DNA of 64,000 nt from Laburnicola sp. R22_1 (taxonomy: Eukaryota > Ascomycota > Dothideomycetes > Pleosporales > Didymosphaeriaceae). Location: the NCBI GenBank assembly GCA_014281115.1, contig JACONQ010000003.1, forward strand, positions 2,294,001 through 2,358,000. The letters are read 5' to 3'. Of the stretch, positions 10,155 to 23,466 are shown in pieces. Under the pieces are notes generated by a model that searched no databases, had not been told where the DNA came from, and saw nothing but the letters and a program-made list of their open reading frames with translations. Position 1 is the stretch's first letter, and each line of letters begins with the position of its first letter. Position numbers and translations under genes: made by a program.

Positions 10155-11898
10155 TGGCGTCCGCGCGGCACCTTCCATCCCTTTGTTTCGGACGTCACTT
10201 TTCCCCCTCTTCCATTTATTTTCTTATCGTCATACAGTACTACGACAACAAGCTTCACGACCGTCTTTTTACCGACGAACGAAAGCCGCAGGTTCGGACT
10301 TTCACCCTGCGGGACATGGTTACATACGGATTCTTCTGGTCATTCGTTTGGGTCATTTTGAACACATTTTCTTCCTATCTAAGAACACTCTTTTGTATAT
10401 CGTCTTTCTTCGTCGAAGCACACACTTCGACGTCATCTTGCCTATATATTCTATTGGTATTCAGAATCTCTTCTCTAGCTCCAGAAATAAAAATGCAATT
10501 CTTTTCAGAATTCCATCCATCAGCTGTGCCAACCTTATTGCCCACTGTTCCTCTGCAGCCTTCTTTTTGAATCCCTGTTGCTAAAATGACCACTTCCCTG
10601 GAAACATCTTACTACTCAAAAACCTCTACTCGTAAACTACAGCTACCTAAGGAAAAGTCTCTAACACTCACTATACACAGCAGCCGCGACTGGTAACCAC
10701 CTTCATCGATAGTCAAGTACCCTCGACCCGCACGGGCTACAAGCCTCTTTATACCTTGGCCAACTCCGTCTCCGCATTCCCCACACCGCAAACGCACAGG
10801 AATATCTTCTATAGATGGATGTGCGAGAGCATCATCGGAATACAGAATGCAATAGGGTATAGGGTGCGATAAAATTCGTGGGGAGAGTCCAAAAGTCGGT
10901 GTCGCTAACCCAACCAGGTTAGTCAAAAACTCACACTGACTTCCCAGTGGCTCCTTCCCGCCAATTCACTGCATCCTCACACCTCTCTCTCAGGTGTTTC
11001 AGACGACTTGTCGAATCAGCGCATCGGCAGCATGCAGGCATCTTACTCTTGTGACTGAGGTGACGGCCACCGGGACCTGTGTTCGGTTCGTGGTCTGACA
11101 CGCTCGGACTAGGTTCAGGCAGAGGCCTTACTAACAACCTTGTCTAGCTGCAAAGAACTGCAGCAGGCCTACAACAATTCCAGTCACATGGGTTTCCTTA
11201 AGTCAAATGCGACTAGTTACGCCGCCGTCGAGACGCCTCGCTTTGGATAAGCTCTATTGACGAGGTTCTGAAGACCCCGTAGCAGAACCATGGACATGCA
11301 GCTCGGTGTTGGCTTTCCAGAATCACCCCTTCGTGCACTCGGGCCTCCTTTCGATATTCAACATCACTTCACATCCACCGGAGGCATTGCTAGGGGTATG
11401 CGACCGAGAACCCACCAACCACTTTGAAGTGCAAAAAGAGTACTGTCTGATACAAACGAAATTGTTTTACACGCATATAGCGTGGATCTACGGAGAACTT
11501 CTAGGATGTCGCTAATCGATTCGAGAAAACAGAAGACCACCCAAAATTACGAAATGAAACCGAGACTGATATGTACAATGTTCGTGCAAGGTCCGACACT
11601 GTCGAGCCTGGGGACAAGATGGCTAGAAAAGCCTTTTGCGGCCACAGTTCTTTTCAGATGCGCTTTTGGGACAACAGACGCCGAATAAATAGCAGATACT
11701 AGAGGAAAGGTCATCAGGAATCCAAGAACGCCATAGGATATGCATGTGCGCTCAACGCCGACGCAAATGAGATATGGACAGTTCGAGAGACCACAGAACT
11801 GGCTGAATGCGGAAGAAAGCGGGGAGCAAGCGTAGGTGATAGCGCGGAGAGCAAGGCGACAAGAGCAGGATTCAGCCGAAGATCAGTGCAGTCCCGAC
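10155..11898. other. Intergenic 1.7 kb, no gene supported
   Basis: Several open frames exist (for example 10154-10570 plus and 10612-10926 minus) but they overlap each other in several frames, have no recognisable domain and no consistent codon pattern. It lies 3' of both copy 2 and the aldolase gene. Confidence 0.45.
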
Positions 11899-12897
11899 TC
11901 ATAGAGAAGCCTCTACGCGAACCAATTCCTCAAATGCATCCCGCCACTTGTTGGTCTCCTCCTTGGTAGGCCTAGGAAGGGGCTTGCGGGCATAGCCTCC
12001 GTAACCAAAATGGGCGACAAGGGCGGCCTTTGTGCCGATGATGCCGCCCTGAATAGCTGCCCAGTCACCACGAGCCACGATGGCCTGCAGCTTTCGCGCC
12101 TCTGTGTACTTGCCCGCTTCAAAGAGCTTTACAAGTCTAACGCACGACTTAGGAGCGATGTTGGCCGTTCCTCCAATGACACCAGATCCTCCACCGATCA
12201 GGGTCTGCAGAGTGAAATCGACGGAACCTCCTATGCACATGAAGCCAGAGCCGGGATCAGACAGAGTTGCGGCACGCGTAGCAGCTGCGACGCGGTTCAG
12301 CTTTCCAGTGTTTCCGCAGGTCAACTTGCATCCAACAATGTTCGGATGCTGCGCAAGATCGATGATTGTGTCCGAGGTCAGGTCTAGTCCGGCCACAGCC
12401 CCGGGATAGTTGTAAATGAGGATCGGGATTGGTGAGGCGGTCGCAACGTCACGAAAGAAGCTTGCGACGGTATCCTGGGAGAATAGCCCCTGGTAGTAAC
12501 CGGGCGGCAAGACCAAAGCATAGTCTCCGCCAGCAGAGGCTGCCTCTTCACAAAGTTCAATAGCCTCCCTGGTAGACTGGGCACCACACCCGACGATGAG
12601 GGGCATGTGGCTGTACCCGGCCTTGTCCAAGGCATTGCGGGTAGTCTTGGTGACCAAGTTCCGTTCCTTATGCGAGAGATGTACAGCCTCGCCATTGGAG
12701 CCTTGGGTGGTAATGCCAGCAACGCCGGCCTTTGCGAGGTACACAGCGTGTTTGGCTGTTGTTTCCACGTCGACGTTATCAGTGACAGAGTCGAAGAAGG
12801 CAAGAGTAGGAACATAGATGCCGGGTACTAGTGCCCGGAGCAGGCCTACATCACCGGAATCGATGGAGCTGGTCTCGAATTCGTTATAGTGGTTCAT
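11899..12897 (-). CDS. DHDPS/HOGA-family class I aldolase
   Basis: Intronless; 332 aa from the ATG at 12897. An in-frame ATG at 12993 would add 32 residues and another at 13095 would add 66. I prefer 12897 because a TATAAAA on the minus strand (13029-13023) leaves a leader of normal length only for this start and because the length matches the family. Key residues: Tyr164 in YNYPG, Schiff-base Lys191 in GCKLTCGN, GSNGEAVHLS as the phosphate-loop-like motif, and GGSGVIGGTANI. It is close to fungal 2-keto-3-deoxy-L-galactonate and 4-hydroxy-2-oxoglutarate aldolases, which split a 2-oxo acid to pyruvate and an aldehyde. The exact substrate cannot be read from sequence. No nearby sugar-acid genes are seen. 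Confidence 0.87.
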   Translation of the reverse strand: MNHYNEFETSSIDSGDVGLLRALVPGIYVPTLAFFDSVTDNVDVETTAKHAVYLAKAGVAGITTQGSNGEAVHLSHKERNLVTKTTRNALDKAGYSHMPLIVGCGAQSTREAIELCEEAASAGGDYALVLPPGYYQGLFSQDTVASFFRDVATASPIPILIYNYPGAVAGLDLTSDTIIDLAQHPNIVGCKLTCGNTGKLNRVAAATRAATLSDPGSGFMCIGGSVDFTLQTLIGGGSGVIGGTANIAPKSCVRLVKLFEAGKYTEARKLQAIVARGDWAAIQGGIIGTKAALVAHFGYGGYARKPLPRPTKEETNKWRDAFEELVRVEASL

Positions 12898-15800
12898 GGT
12901 GTAGATGGATTGAACCGCTTGATGATGGATTGGATACTCTGATCGGACGTCGAAGCTTGAAGCAGGCGAAGGTGCGTCGTTGTGAGGTGACATGATGGGC
13001 GTCTTGGTGGTGGACCAATCGATTTTATATTGACAAAGAGGTTGTAGAGAGACGATTCCGTTTGACAAAGAATAACTAGGATGGAATGGCACCAAGTGGA
13101 CGACAAACGCTATCCGATACTGAAATGGAAACTACGGTGGCCTACGAGGATGGTACCAGTTCTTAAATAATTCACAAGCCGGACCATTGCCGTGGGGGTT
13201 CAGCTGATGATGCGGTAAGAGAAACGCTAGGAGTCGGGGGCAAAGCAAGGCGGGCTGAGCCTGCTCCCGTGAAAGACAAGACGCTGCCACAACCAAAGGG
13301 GTGGTGACTCTAGGGGCGGCGCTGCACACGCGTGTTACCCATGTCAGGCACCTGTTTGCGCCCTGGCAACAGACCCGAGAGCAGCCAATCGCCGAGAGGT
13401 GCAGGATTGATTACAGGGTTTGCTTTTTCTTCAGGTCGCGGTGGCAGCTAGCAGGGTAATCGGATCTTGGCCGGGGGTTGTTGGGTAGGGTGCGTGCCTT
13501 GTGACGATCTGCCTGCAAGCGCGTTCTGGCTGATGATAGGCAGGCCATGGCCACCGTCTCGGGCATGTTAGTGTGGGGGTGGGGAGGAGGAGTCGCAGAC
13601 GGTGCGTTGCTCGGGCTCTCCTCGTCATCTGATATCACACGGCCTCCGGTCGTGGCGCCAGTTGGCGTAGGTCAAGGTAGGCATCCTGAGCGGAGGCCAC
13701 TCAGCGTTGTGCCAGGTGCAGCGACCTGACGCCCAAGAGCATGCGAGACGTGGCACTGTGGCATAGAGCCCTCTTCGGTCGGTGGCGCTCCCCGGTCATG
13801 GCTCGTATGCGGCACTAGCCATCCGCACTGGCACCGAGGCTTGACGTCGCATGCACACCTTACCATGTTGTTGGATGGCCCAACCTCGACTGGCCTCGCG
13901 CTGCCTGCAAATCCACTCTCGCCTTGATGAGAATGGCAGCATGCGGAATTGGCCGGGCATCAAGCCGGTGGACGTCCTGGACCAACACCACCAGTGCGAA
14001 CGAACCCAGCAGGTACCGAAAAGGCGATCCGGCACTCAAGGCATTCTGACCCAGCGACGTGGAAAGGTATCTGCCTCTCGTTTCTTTTGTTACCAGATGC
14101 AGCCAGACCGGCAGGCGCAATGGGGAACATAGCTGAACCGTTCGTCCCCGTTCCTGGCTTGAATAGGTACCAACAAACATCCATGGATCAGTGTTCCCCC
14201 ACGCCAACACCCGTGGCAAAATGCGACAGGAGACCGAGCGAGAATTGTCCCGCTGCACCTCTTACAACGTTACCGCTGCATGACAAAGGGTTGAGTAGCT
14301 TCGGCCCTCGTATTGTCTCTCTGGGGTAGCACGCAGTGGCTAGACCTGTCCTAGCACTGTTGCTGTCCCTCGCGCTTGGGTCTGCTGTCGGTAAATAGCC
14401 ATGTTCTCCGACGGGCATCATCGAGACCGCACGACGGCACAGGCAAGAAAATTTTCCTTGCCTCTCGAGCTGGCCTCATGCCATGTCTCGTAATGGGGTC
14501 GTAAGTGCGGCATGTACAGTGTGCTGTCGCCGCCGAGTCCATCTGCAGCCTCGCGAGAAGCGAGACCGAAAATGGCCCGAGGGCTGTAAAAATGCATTAC
14601 CCCACAATTGCCGATGCATGAGAGATGCTCCCCCGCTTATGACCACGTTCAGGTTCAGTTCTTCTGACTTGCATGACGCCCGACGCCCAGTCATCTCCAG
14701 TATTCTCGATCTCGTGCCTCCCGCCCTGCATCCAGCGAGACTGTCCGCAATATCCGAAAAGACTGTCGCTCGACAAAGGCACAGAATGACGCATCCAGAT
14801 TGAAGGGAAAAGAGTGCAAGACGAACAGGGGTCGACGTGCGTTGCCGTGTGACACTTTTCGCTGGCAGTGCTTGCATTCTCAGGTAATGCCAGGGTTGGC
14901 ATGCACGAAAGTGGATGTCAATGAAATGCCTCGCGAGTTCCTTTGCTTTCGGCAGTGTTCCTTCGAAGAGCCGTGTTGGCCTAGAATAGGCCCATCTGCA
15001 CACTTGACGGGTTACAACGACTGCACTGAAACGTACGCTCGATGTGCACCTGATTTCAGCTTATGAGCGGTCGCGGAAGTGCGGCAAAAGAAGTACCCGA
15101 AGATGTGGACGAGAGCAAAGATAGACGGGAAGCTGGGTGACAACTGTCTGAAGGAGTGATTGCGCTCCGCCGACGAAGAGAAAAACGCCATGCTCTTGAT
15201 CACGGCAATGCGGACAAGATCGCTCCGAGTTCACACGGTTCCGAGCATAACACAGTCCATACCGATTATGGAACCTTGTCATGGTGACGGAATTATGCTA
15301 CGAAGTCTGGACTTCACACACAGTCTCTAACAGCATGTTCTAGGTCAATCAGCGCCCTGCACGCCGACTGTTAAAGGCCACCTCACGCATAACCCTGGAG
15401 ATCTCCATTAGCCTTGTAACTGTAGGAATGCGGAGCCTGGTAGGCTTTGACGAACTGCATGTTCGCGCAACGAATCCGAGTCCACTTCGCTGAGAGAGAC
15501 GGCCCTCTGCCGATCTTAGCAAGATCCCAACTTCCCATCCCACTACGAGTTGCCACAAGAACTGCATGGGTCCTCGGGAGTTGCGTTCGAATACTTGGGT
15601 GGCCTTTCGCGTGGCATATACCGAATCTGTGCACAGATTTGCCATTGGCGACGTGGGATGCATATTGCTCGATGTAAATCCGCTCTGGCACGCTTCATCG
15701 ACAATCTTATTCCGGTAATAATTCCACAAGGGACCAAAGTCAGACGAGTGCTTGACAGCAGCCTTGGACAGCGTTACGAGATCAACAATTTACCCCGCAC

Positions 15801-18800
15801 GAAAGATCATGCGCCTGTCGAGTAAATATCTTGGTGTGAAGAGTTCTAAACAATCAGTAGGAGAAAGGCCCTCGTACCTTCTGTTAGCCCAGGAGTTGCG
15901 GCATAGAACAACCAAACGCTGAAAGTACAGGAACTTTCAACTCGGTACCGCTAGTGACATGGCGTAACTGCTTATTCTGTTTCAGGGTGTACTCTTACAC
16001 ACGGTCTTGTCAATGCACTCTAGGAAGGTACTCTGCGCAATCATCCAAGATCACCTCAATCTATGAAAATCTGTGATTCTCAACATCAGCTGTGGCCCAA
16101 ACACAACACCAGCCCGAACAAGAAAAGCCGGCGCTGGCGACAGCCACATTCTGCATGACGTGCAGTAGGAGATAACCAAGACACAGCCTTGCCATATACA
16201 CCACACCCCACGAATCGAACGATCCGTTGATACAATGTAATATGGGAAGCACTACGCAAGTGGGTCGTTCTGCCAATACACCCCTGCGTTCAAATCCGAC
16301 CTAGAAACCGGTCCGCGAAATGGCAAGACCTCGTACGACAGTCCAACACGCGCCGGCCAGAAGGGAAGGCGCAGCTCGTCTCCGCAAGAGCTGAGGGATT
16401 TTACAGACGCCCTCGTGACATTGGCGGAGCGAGCTCCGACTCATGTCAATGGCTGGTAGATCTACTATCCGTATCTTGGCCTTCTTACTGTATTCAACTT
16501 TATTGCGAGCGGCTGCATGCACAGCCTTGCAAAATGTCAGGAGATCAGGATGAGTAATATACATAAGTGCTGACTACAGCAAGCAATCGCTACCTACACA
16601 GCATCATGCCTGGACAAGTGCAAGAATCTTAGTCAGTTGTTGTAGACTACAGTATCTTTGGTGTCCGCGTGCAGTCATCCAACACCTCCCTACTCCGGCC
16701 CACATATTCATTTTATATAGGAACTCAATATTTATGGATACCGAGCGTACGTGTGGGATTTTCAACGAAGTACTGTGTATGTACTAGGTGGACCGTGGTA
16801 GTGTCCTGGAATAGAGTTCGGTTGACGATCTACACCCCCACGCCATGGATGGACGTGGAGCACCCCAGAGTAAACACCCTGCAATGCACCAATGATTCGT
16901 GGTAGTGATAAAAATTGTAGCCGAGTATCTGCGTGTGGCGATGGCAACGTTACTACGATCCATCTGCCATCGATTCAACAATTTTTCAACAATTTCTGCA
17001 ACTAGGTATTTGACGGCCAAGCCTTCTACAGCATGCGTTGCTGAGTTGCTCTGCTTTTTCATGTTCGAGTTATGGCTCATATTTCTCACCAGATTGACAA
17101 CGTTACGTTCATAAGCAAGCTTGAATCGCAGTACGTTTTCTATTCACGATGGCATGCCGAACGAGTGGCGAAACACCCACCAGTAATCGGCCCGAAAGCA
17201 GATTCTCCCAAGGCAAGACAAGGCGCCAGTCTCGGCTGCGGAAACGGATGCCCAGCTACCGCCTCGATTCCAGGCTGCTCCATGCACACCACCTGACTTT
17301 TACCCAATGCCGTCGAAACCTTTACAAAAGCGTGGGGTAACTTTAAACTATCGAACAATCCCACTAGTTCAAATTTCGGTTGACGAAATCGTGAGCCAAC
17401 CGCCGTCTTTCGGGTTCCGCCCTGTTTGATCGCCGAAATCCCAACTGCACCACCTTGCGTCGCGTGAGACGTATCTCCAAGACCTCCGAAATAGCGGTCA
17501 ATTGAGGCTCTGCCGTGCAACGCGAGTGATTCTGCGCGCCGTTGGAAATATATGGGTAGGTGCGGACAGCGAGGTGACGCGGCAGGCCAAGTTCTGCCTC
17601 ATCCCACGCGTGTGCTACGTTGGACAGTTATCTATGCATCAGGATGTCCTGCACTTCGTTTTGCGAGGTTTACTTCCGAGATATGCTGATGTATGCTGAT
17701 ATACTCGGTGTAGCACAACAAGTCGATAAAGCAGCTTCTCGTTTTGCCCACTCATCCCAGATCAATAACATGACGCAGATGCGTTGTTTGCTTCTTTCTT
17801 CGCCATTGGTACCAGCTACCTTCCTTCACATCCTCTGGGGCCTACGGTGGATCGCATTCGCTTTACAAGCATGTACCGGACATGCTCGTTACTGTATAGC
17901 TGAATGCTCTACTCAGTTTCACAGCAGACGATACATCCGCCTACCGGGCCTACGTACGCATCTTCCACCATGCATACTCTCTGCATAATCACAGTCGCAC
18001 CTATCAAGAAGAGAACATATGCATCTGAACAAAAATCAAAAGCAAAAGCAACGACACGACTGCGCAAACACAGTCTGCACCCTTGCCGACGTCTATGCAC
18101 CAATCTCGCGACGACGGGTGGCTGCGGCAGGCTTATGCGACCTCAACGTGGTGAGACAGGATGCTCGTGTAGTTCCCGTCTGCGATTGCTTTTTTCTTGT
18201 ATCGGTGGTGCTGGCCGTCGCCTCACGCCTTGCATGCATCGTTTACCGCTCTTGCCAGTCCGTGCGCTCCCGTTTGCTCGGGACCCGGGACGGTCTCGCT
18301 ATCAGATTATTTGCTTTTTCGAAGCACCGTTTTGCCTGGCGATTGCTGGTCTGGGTGCGAGCGGTGGGCAGGGCGTGCGTGGCAGCAGCAGGCGTATGTG
18401 GCTAATGTACGAGCAACGTCACTAAGGTCAAGGACGCTGCCATATGTACGGTCAAGTATATTTCTCCTTTTTTTATTTTTGGTTTGAGAGGCATCATGGC
18501 TGGACTTCGATGCATGAAGAGGCTGACGCTCACCGGACGACCCAGCGCCATATGAGCAAGGATTCTACCAGCCTTGGGCCCTTGCTGCTTCACTAAGCAC
18601 TGCCTTATCTCTCACACGAGCATGACCTGACCGGGCGAGAGCTGTTCGAAGTGCGCGTGTCCGCACGACTGGACGTACGACAGCTGCGGTACAACCACAG
18701 CCTGGCGATCGAGAACAAGCAAGGTTCATGATATTCTATGCAGATCGGACATTTCTTGGAGAATGCATCCCACGCCTGACCCTTGGATCGGAACACATCC

Positions 18801-20186
18801 ATCTATGTGGTGTCCCTGCCGGTCGATTGGTGCAGAGCGTTCGACCCGCTTTTTCGATTTCCAGCCAGATAGGTACAGCAGTTTGTAGATTGAGATCCGG
18901 TCTCGGCATCCGTAGACAGCGATACCACAACGTTCGCATTCGCGTTTCTACCCACGGCTATCGTCTGCATACGAAAGATCTGGGCGTTTGGAGAGATGTC
19001 AGCATGATCAAGAGAATATTTATGGCGAGATGAACTCCGTACTAGTGGAGTGTAAATGATGAGCTCGATGATGGCTGAACGGATTCGTTGGACAGTGTTG
19101 TGGAAGCGAGGCCATCACATTCTGCCTGTTTTTCTCGCTTGATTGCTCGTCATGTCGCAGTTTGAAAGAGGGCTGATCTCCAGGAATTGCGTCTCTAACC
19201 TCCGTCTTCGCCTTTCAGACATGTAGTCGTGCCAGTGGTTCTGATAGATGTGGCATGTCCTTGTGCCCGTTGTCTCCAGTGCCTCTTGCATTTATTACTG
19301 GTCGATTATTGGCCAGAGCTGAAGTGTGATTGTGGACATGTATCACAGATCCAGCACGCCCACCAGACTCAGCATATGTATCGACCGAGACCTCCAATCG
19401 GACTGAGGCTGTTCCCGTCAAATCCAAACAAGGCTACTTGATCAACCCATGTCCTCCGTTTCTTGTGTGATGATCATCGCGGTTCTGGGCAGTTGCGACT
19501 CTCACCATCATTTTTTTGACCTTCCCACCAAAATTTCCTCATGTCTACTACAAGACGACGTCCTCTCAGTCTCTCATGACATCCGCCTTCAGATAGGCGT
19601 GTGAAGGCATTGTTCCCAAGATCACCCTGGCCCGAGCTCAGCGGTTTTTGTATTAGTAGCGATAATGTCGTGTTTGGGAGCAACAGCTCCACGGCTTAAG
19701 AGGTACTATCAGGCGAACTTCCCACCTCACGATGCGAGCTGGTGGATAAGCTATCTAGGTAGGTTTCGGGACCTACGGTCTGGTTGGCCTGCTGTCTCTA
19801 GTATGTTGTTGATGCGACCCAGCTTCTTCATAAATTTCAAATGCCAACAGCCGACACGCGTACGCTATTATGAAAGTCTTCACGAGAGAAGGGACTAGAT
19901 GCTAAGGAATTCGACATGTACAAGGCTCTGACAATCAAGAGAAAGGAAGTATGGTGTCTACAACAATGACTGCCAAAGGCAAATGACTATCACCATACAC
20001 TTCGTACATCCATTGCACGCCCACACGAGATCTGTCGTACATTTATGGCTACCTAGGTAAGCATCAATCCTTCTGCTATGCTGAAAGACAACATGAAACT
20101 AGAACAACACCAGTGACGCATCCAAAACTACTTGCTTATCCCCAAATATCATTAACAACTTGCTAATAACGTTTCCACTACCTGCA
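12898..20186. other. 7.3-kb gene-free interval (apart from the aldolase promoter)
   Basis: Base composition is near that of the genes and there is no strong RIP skew, yet I find no domain, no exon chain with good splice sites and no RNA gene. Open frames of up to 175 codons are present but occur in several overlapping frames on both strands, for example in 13.8-15.0 kb and 17.1-18.4 kb. It may hold long non-coding RNA, orphan small genes or old decayed sequence. Confidence 0.4.
13023..13029 (-). promoter_or_regulatory. TATA box of the aldolase gene
   Basis: TATAAAA on the minus strand, 126 bp upstream of the preferred ATG. It lies 30 bp before the 12993 ATG, which argues against that longer start. 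Confidence 0.55.
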
Positions 20187-21009
20187 TCAGCGCGGTTCCA
20201 CAAACACAAGATCCTTTTTTCGAAGCACAAACTCCACACCATCACCCTCCTTCCGCTTTACTTCCCCCCTCACATACGCCTCTATCTTAGCAATCTCAGC
20301 CGCCCACTCCTCCTCACTCTTTTGTCGCTCCAACCTAGGCCACACAAGAGTCAAATCCATACCATCCTCTCCGCCATGCACGCGCTTCAACGACGGCAAC
20401 AACCACCCAAGCCACTTCTGCATCAGATGTCGGAGCACACCAAACAGCAAAGGACCACTCAGCTCAACATCCGTGATAGCCTCGCGGTGCGCTGGAATAA
20501 GGCTGTCGACCCAGCGTTTATACCGCGTAGGGAGCGTCTCCTCCCAGCGCGTTGTCAGCGGCGCGCTCATGTAGCTGAGATGGAAAATGTTGGTCGCGTA
20601 CGCGATGCTAGCGGTCTCGACGTAGATCTGGCGACACACCTCGGGGAGGTGGAGAGCAGAAGGGACGGGGTAGTCATCATGGGCGCGGGGAACGCGCTGC
20701 TCGATGACTCTTCCCATGGCGCGGTTTTGCGTGGGGACCCAGAACAGAGGAGCGATGAATTGGCCTCCGAGCGCGAAGTCCCATATCATCTTGCGGACTT
20801 CGGCGGGGAGGCGGAGGAGAGGGGATGACGTCGAGTTGCGATGGACGCTGGGATGGTGTGAGCATTTGGGTAGGTTGGATTGGGCGGAGAACTCACACTT
20901 CGACAAGGTGCTTTGGGGTCTGATCCATGCTGACGCGACCGTTGTCCAGGAGATGCATTGTTGACGGCTTTCTGGTGGGCTCGGCGGTGTGTATCCTATC
21001 TTTCGACAT
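20187..21009 (-). CDS. LPAEIR-box (F-box/2EXR-like) protein, copy 3
   Basis: Two exons on the minus strand, 21009-20897 and 20847-20187, with a 49-nt GT-AG intron; 257 aa. The first exon ends NGRVSMDQTPKHLVEV and the second begins VHRNSTSSPLLRLPAEVRKMIWDF, aligning with copies 1 and 2 across the splice site. LPEVCRQIYVETASI follows. The C-terminal half holds HLMQKWLGWLLPSLKRVH and a basic end. An in-frame ATG at 21138 could add 43 residues, but the shorter start agrees better with the other copies. Function unknown. Confidence 0.82.
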
Positions 21010-22031
21010 GATATGAATATGATGGTTGAGGTTGCGGCGGAGGGTAAAGGCGGCGGGTGAGCTGAGACTTTGGGTACCGAGACGGGGCTTACATATGTGC
21101 GGAGGCGCTTCTGTGTAGGTGAAGTACCTGGACTCCATGGATAGGTGAAATAGAAAAGGGAAAGCAGACGAAAGATTGGGCTTTCAACATTGAGAAGGAA
21201 GGTAGCATTCCAAACATACATTCACGGGTGAAAATCCTTACTAGCCTTCTACTATTCTTTTCAAATATTACAATAAGCAGGGGGCTCTGCTTTTTTTGTC
21301 ATGTTATTTGAGATGAAAGCCTTTGTCGTTCTACCCCTAGGTAGTTAATTTAACGCCACATTACAATAAGAACTGAAAGCATGCGACGCTACACTTGTTG
21401 GAGGAAGAAATGAAAACACAAACACCACAATAGAGCGCGATAATTGCTAATAATTTTTCTATTTATCAAGCAAAACAGCCCTGCTTTTTTTCCCTAGGTT
21501 GTTTGAGAGTAGACCCTTTGCTATTCTACCACAGGCCGAACAACAGAACAAGCATAGACCGCGACATCTACACTTGGGTATCTTGCACTGAGACCTGATC
21601 TCTCCCAATTCACGTATATGAAATGGATATCTCATACACCATTTCAAGAGCTGCGTGGGCATAACTGCGAACCACCAGCTTGTCCAAGAACCTTCACCCA
21701 CAGTATTGCCTACCCTACAACAACCCACAGTACCCAGACTCTTCCGCTAACACCACGTTCGCTTTTAAATTCTACGCCTATGCAATAACACCCTAGCCAA
21801 GACCGCATCTGAACGCGGTCGAACTCCCTGAATTAAACGCCCCCATGAAGTTTCCACACACAATCCAGCCCAATATCCACCGTCCTCGTCCTCGTCCCAA
21901 AGCACCGACTACTCTCCCCCCCAACACCCAGCTCCTCATCCCACTCCTCTTCAATAACCCTACACTTCTTCTCCACCACCCAATCATCATACCCGCTCCC
22001 ACCCTCTGGACATCCTTTCTTTTCATCGTCC
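21010..22031. other. Intergenic with a diverged ~193-bp duplication
   Basis: No gene. Two related segments start at about 21288 and 21481: each begins TGCTTTTTTT, shares TTTGAGA and TTCTACC blocks and reaches CTACACTTG about 110 bp later. A related segment occurs at about 61158. The interval also contains the 3' flank of PEX5. Confidence 0.45.
21288..21610. repeat. Two diverged copies of a short dispersed repeat
   Basis: Copy a from 21288, copy b from 21481. Shared phrases in order: TGCTTTTTTT, GTT-TTTGAGA, CTTTG, TTCTACC, then a CATxxGCGAC/CTACACTTG block. A third partial copy at 61158-61205 shares TGCTTTTTT, TTATT, GAGATGAAAG and CTAC. Confidence 0.5.
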
Positions 22032-23423
22032 TCAAAACTCAAACTCGCCACGAAACCTCTCGACATCCAGTCCCGGCCCCACCAAATCCGCCAAATCCCT
22101 CCTCCCCATCTGCCCAAACACTCTCCTCAGCGTGTCATACAAATTCGTGCTCTGGTTCTGGTGAATCATATTATCGAGTTGGCTCTCCGACACATCGTCG
22201 CCAACGACCTCTCGTACGCGTTCTTTGCCCTCGCGCTCTACGACTTTGTGCATCGCCAAGGCACCGAGGAGGTGCTGTGCTGCTTCGGTGAAGCAACCGA
22301 TGTTGATACACGAGACGCCCAAGTTATACCGGGCGCGGACGAAGTTGGGGCGGAAGGAGAGAGCGCGACTGTACGCGTCGATGGCTTCCTCGCTACGTCC
22401 CGAGTTGGCGAGAGTGGCTCCCAGCCGATTCCAGAGGAGATGGACTTGGGAGGACGAGTTTGTGGTTCCGGATTCTGTGGACGCGAGGGCCGCGCCGAAG
22501 CAGTCTACTGCTTTGTCGTATTCTTCTACGCCGTAGAAGAGCACACCTAGACCAACTTGAACGTCGGGATCCATTTGTTCGCCGTCGGGCGATAGCTGTG
22601 CGGCTTGGATGAAGAGGTTGGTGACCTTCTCGTGTAGCAAATGACGGTCTGTGAAGCCCATCTCTGCATCGGAAGAGAGCGGCTCCTTGATAAGTGTCGG
22701 GTACTTGGTGGCTAACCAGCGTTCCAGTGTCCGGTATGCGGTGCTCTCATAACCTTCATTTGTGTACGATACCGCGAGCCCCATGAGTGCCTCTAGATTG
22801 GATGGGTCTATATTTAAAGCTTGTTCCAAAGCTCGTATGGCTGGCGTCTCTTTCTCGTTCTGTGCTTGCGATTCGCCCAGTTTCACCCAGGCCGCAATAT
22901 GTTGGGGATCCTTCTGCACGGCAGCCTCGAAGGCCAGCGCTGCGAGAGAAAGATTGCCCCCCTCTTCCATGATCTTGATGCCTTCTTCAAACGGATTCGT
23001 TATGTCTTTGAATAAATTGTCTTGCTCGAACAAATAATCGCCCACGGATGGGTCGTTGACGGAGTGCGTGTTCAGTCCGTCGAAGGCCTCCCACTGCTCC
23101 ATGTCGCCCATGTGCATAGGGTCGACAAAGTTCTCCTCGTTGGCAAGTTGCCTAGCGTGTTCAGTCTCAGCCTTGATGCCCGCCCAGATGGCATCGAAAT
23201 CGCCGAAATCGGTGGCGTCTACTGACCTGTCCATTTCGTTTAGCTCCGCCTCTATGCGCTTGCTCGCCTCCTCGTCCAGTGTGCCCTGGTCGACCTTCTC
23301 CAGCTCTGCAAACTGGGCTTCCCAGTCCTGGTCATCGAGCTCGACCATCCGACCCTTGCCCTTGCCGGAGTCCTGCATTGGCTGCTGGAAGTTCTGCGGG
23401 CCGTACTGCTGGTGCATCATGCC

Positions 23424-23466
<43 letters not shown>

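Noticed and set aside
10154..10570. 138-aa frame with hydrophobic stretches after LPAEIR-box copy 2
   Set aside because: It starts at the stop of copy 2, has T-rich sequence that gives Phe/Ser/Leu by chance, and no recognisable family.
13860..15003. Several 75-175-codon open frames in 13.8-15.0 kb
   Set aside because: They overlap in multiple frames on both strands, with no domain, no consistent codon use and no splice-linked exons.
16241..16310. Possible tRNA T-arm (GCGTTCAAATCCGAC)
   Set aside because: The T stem does not pair and no acceptor, D or anticodon arms can be placed around it.
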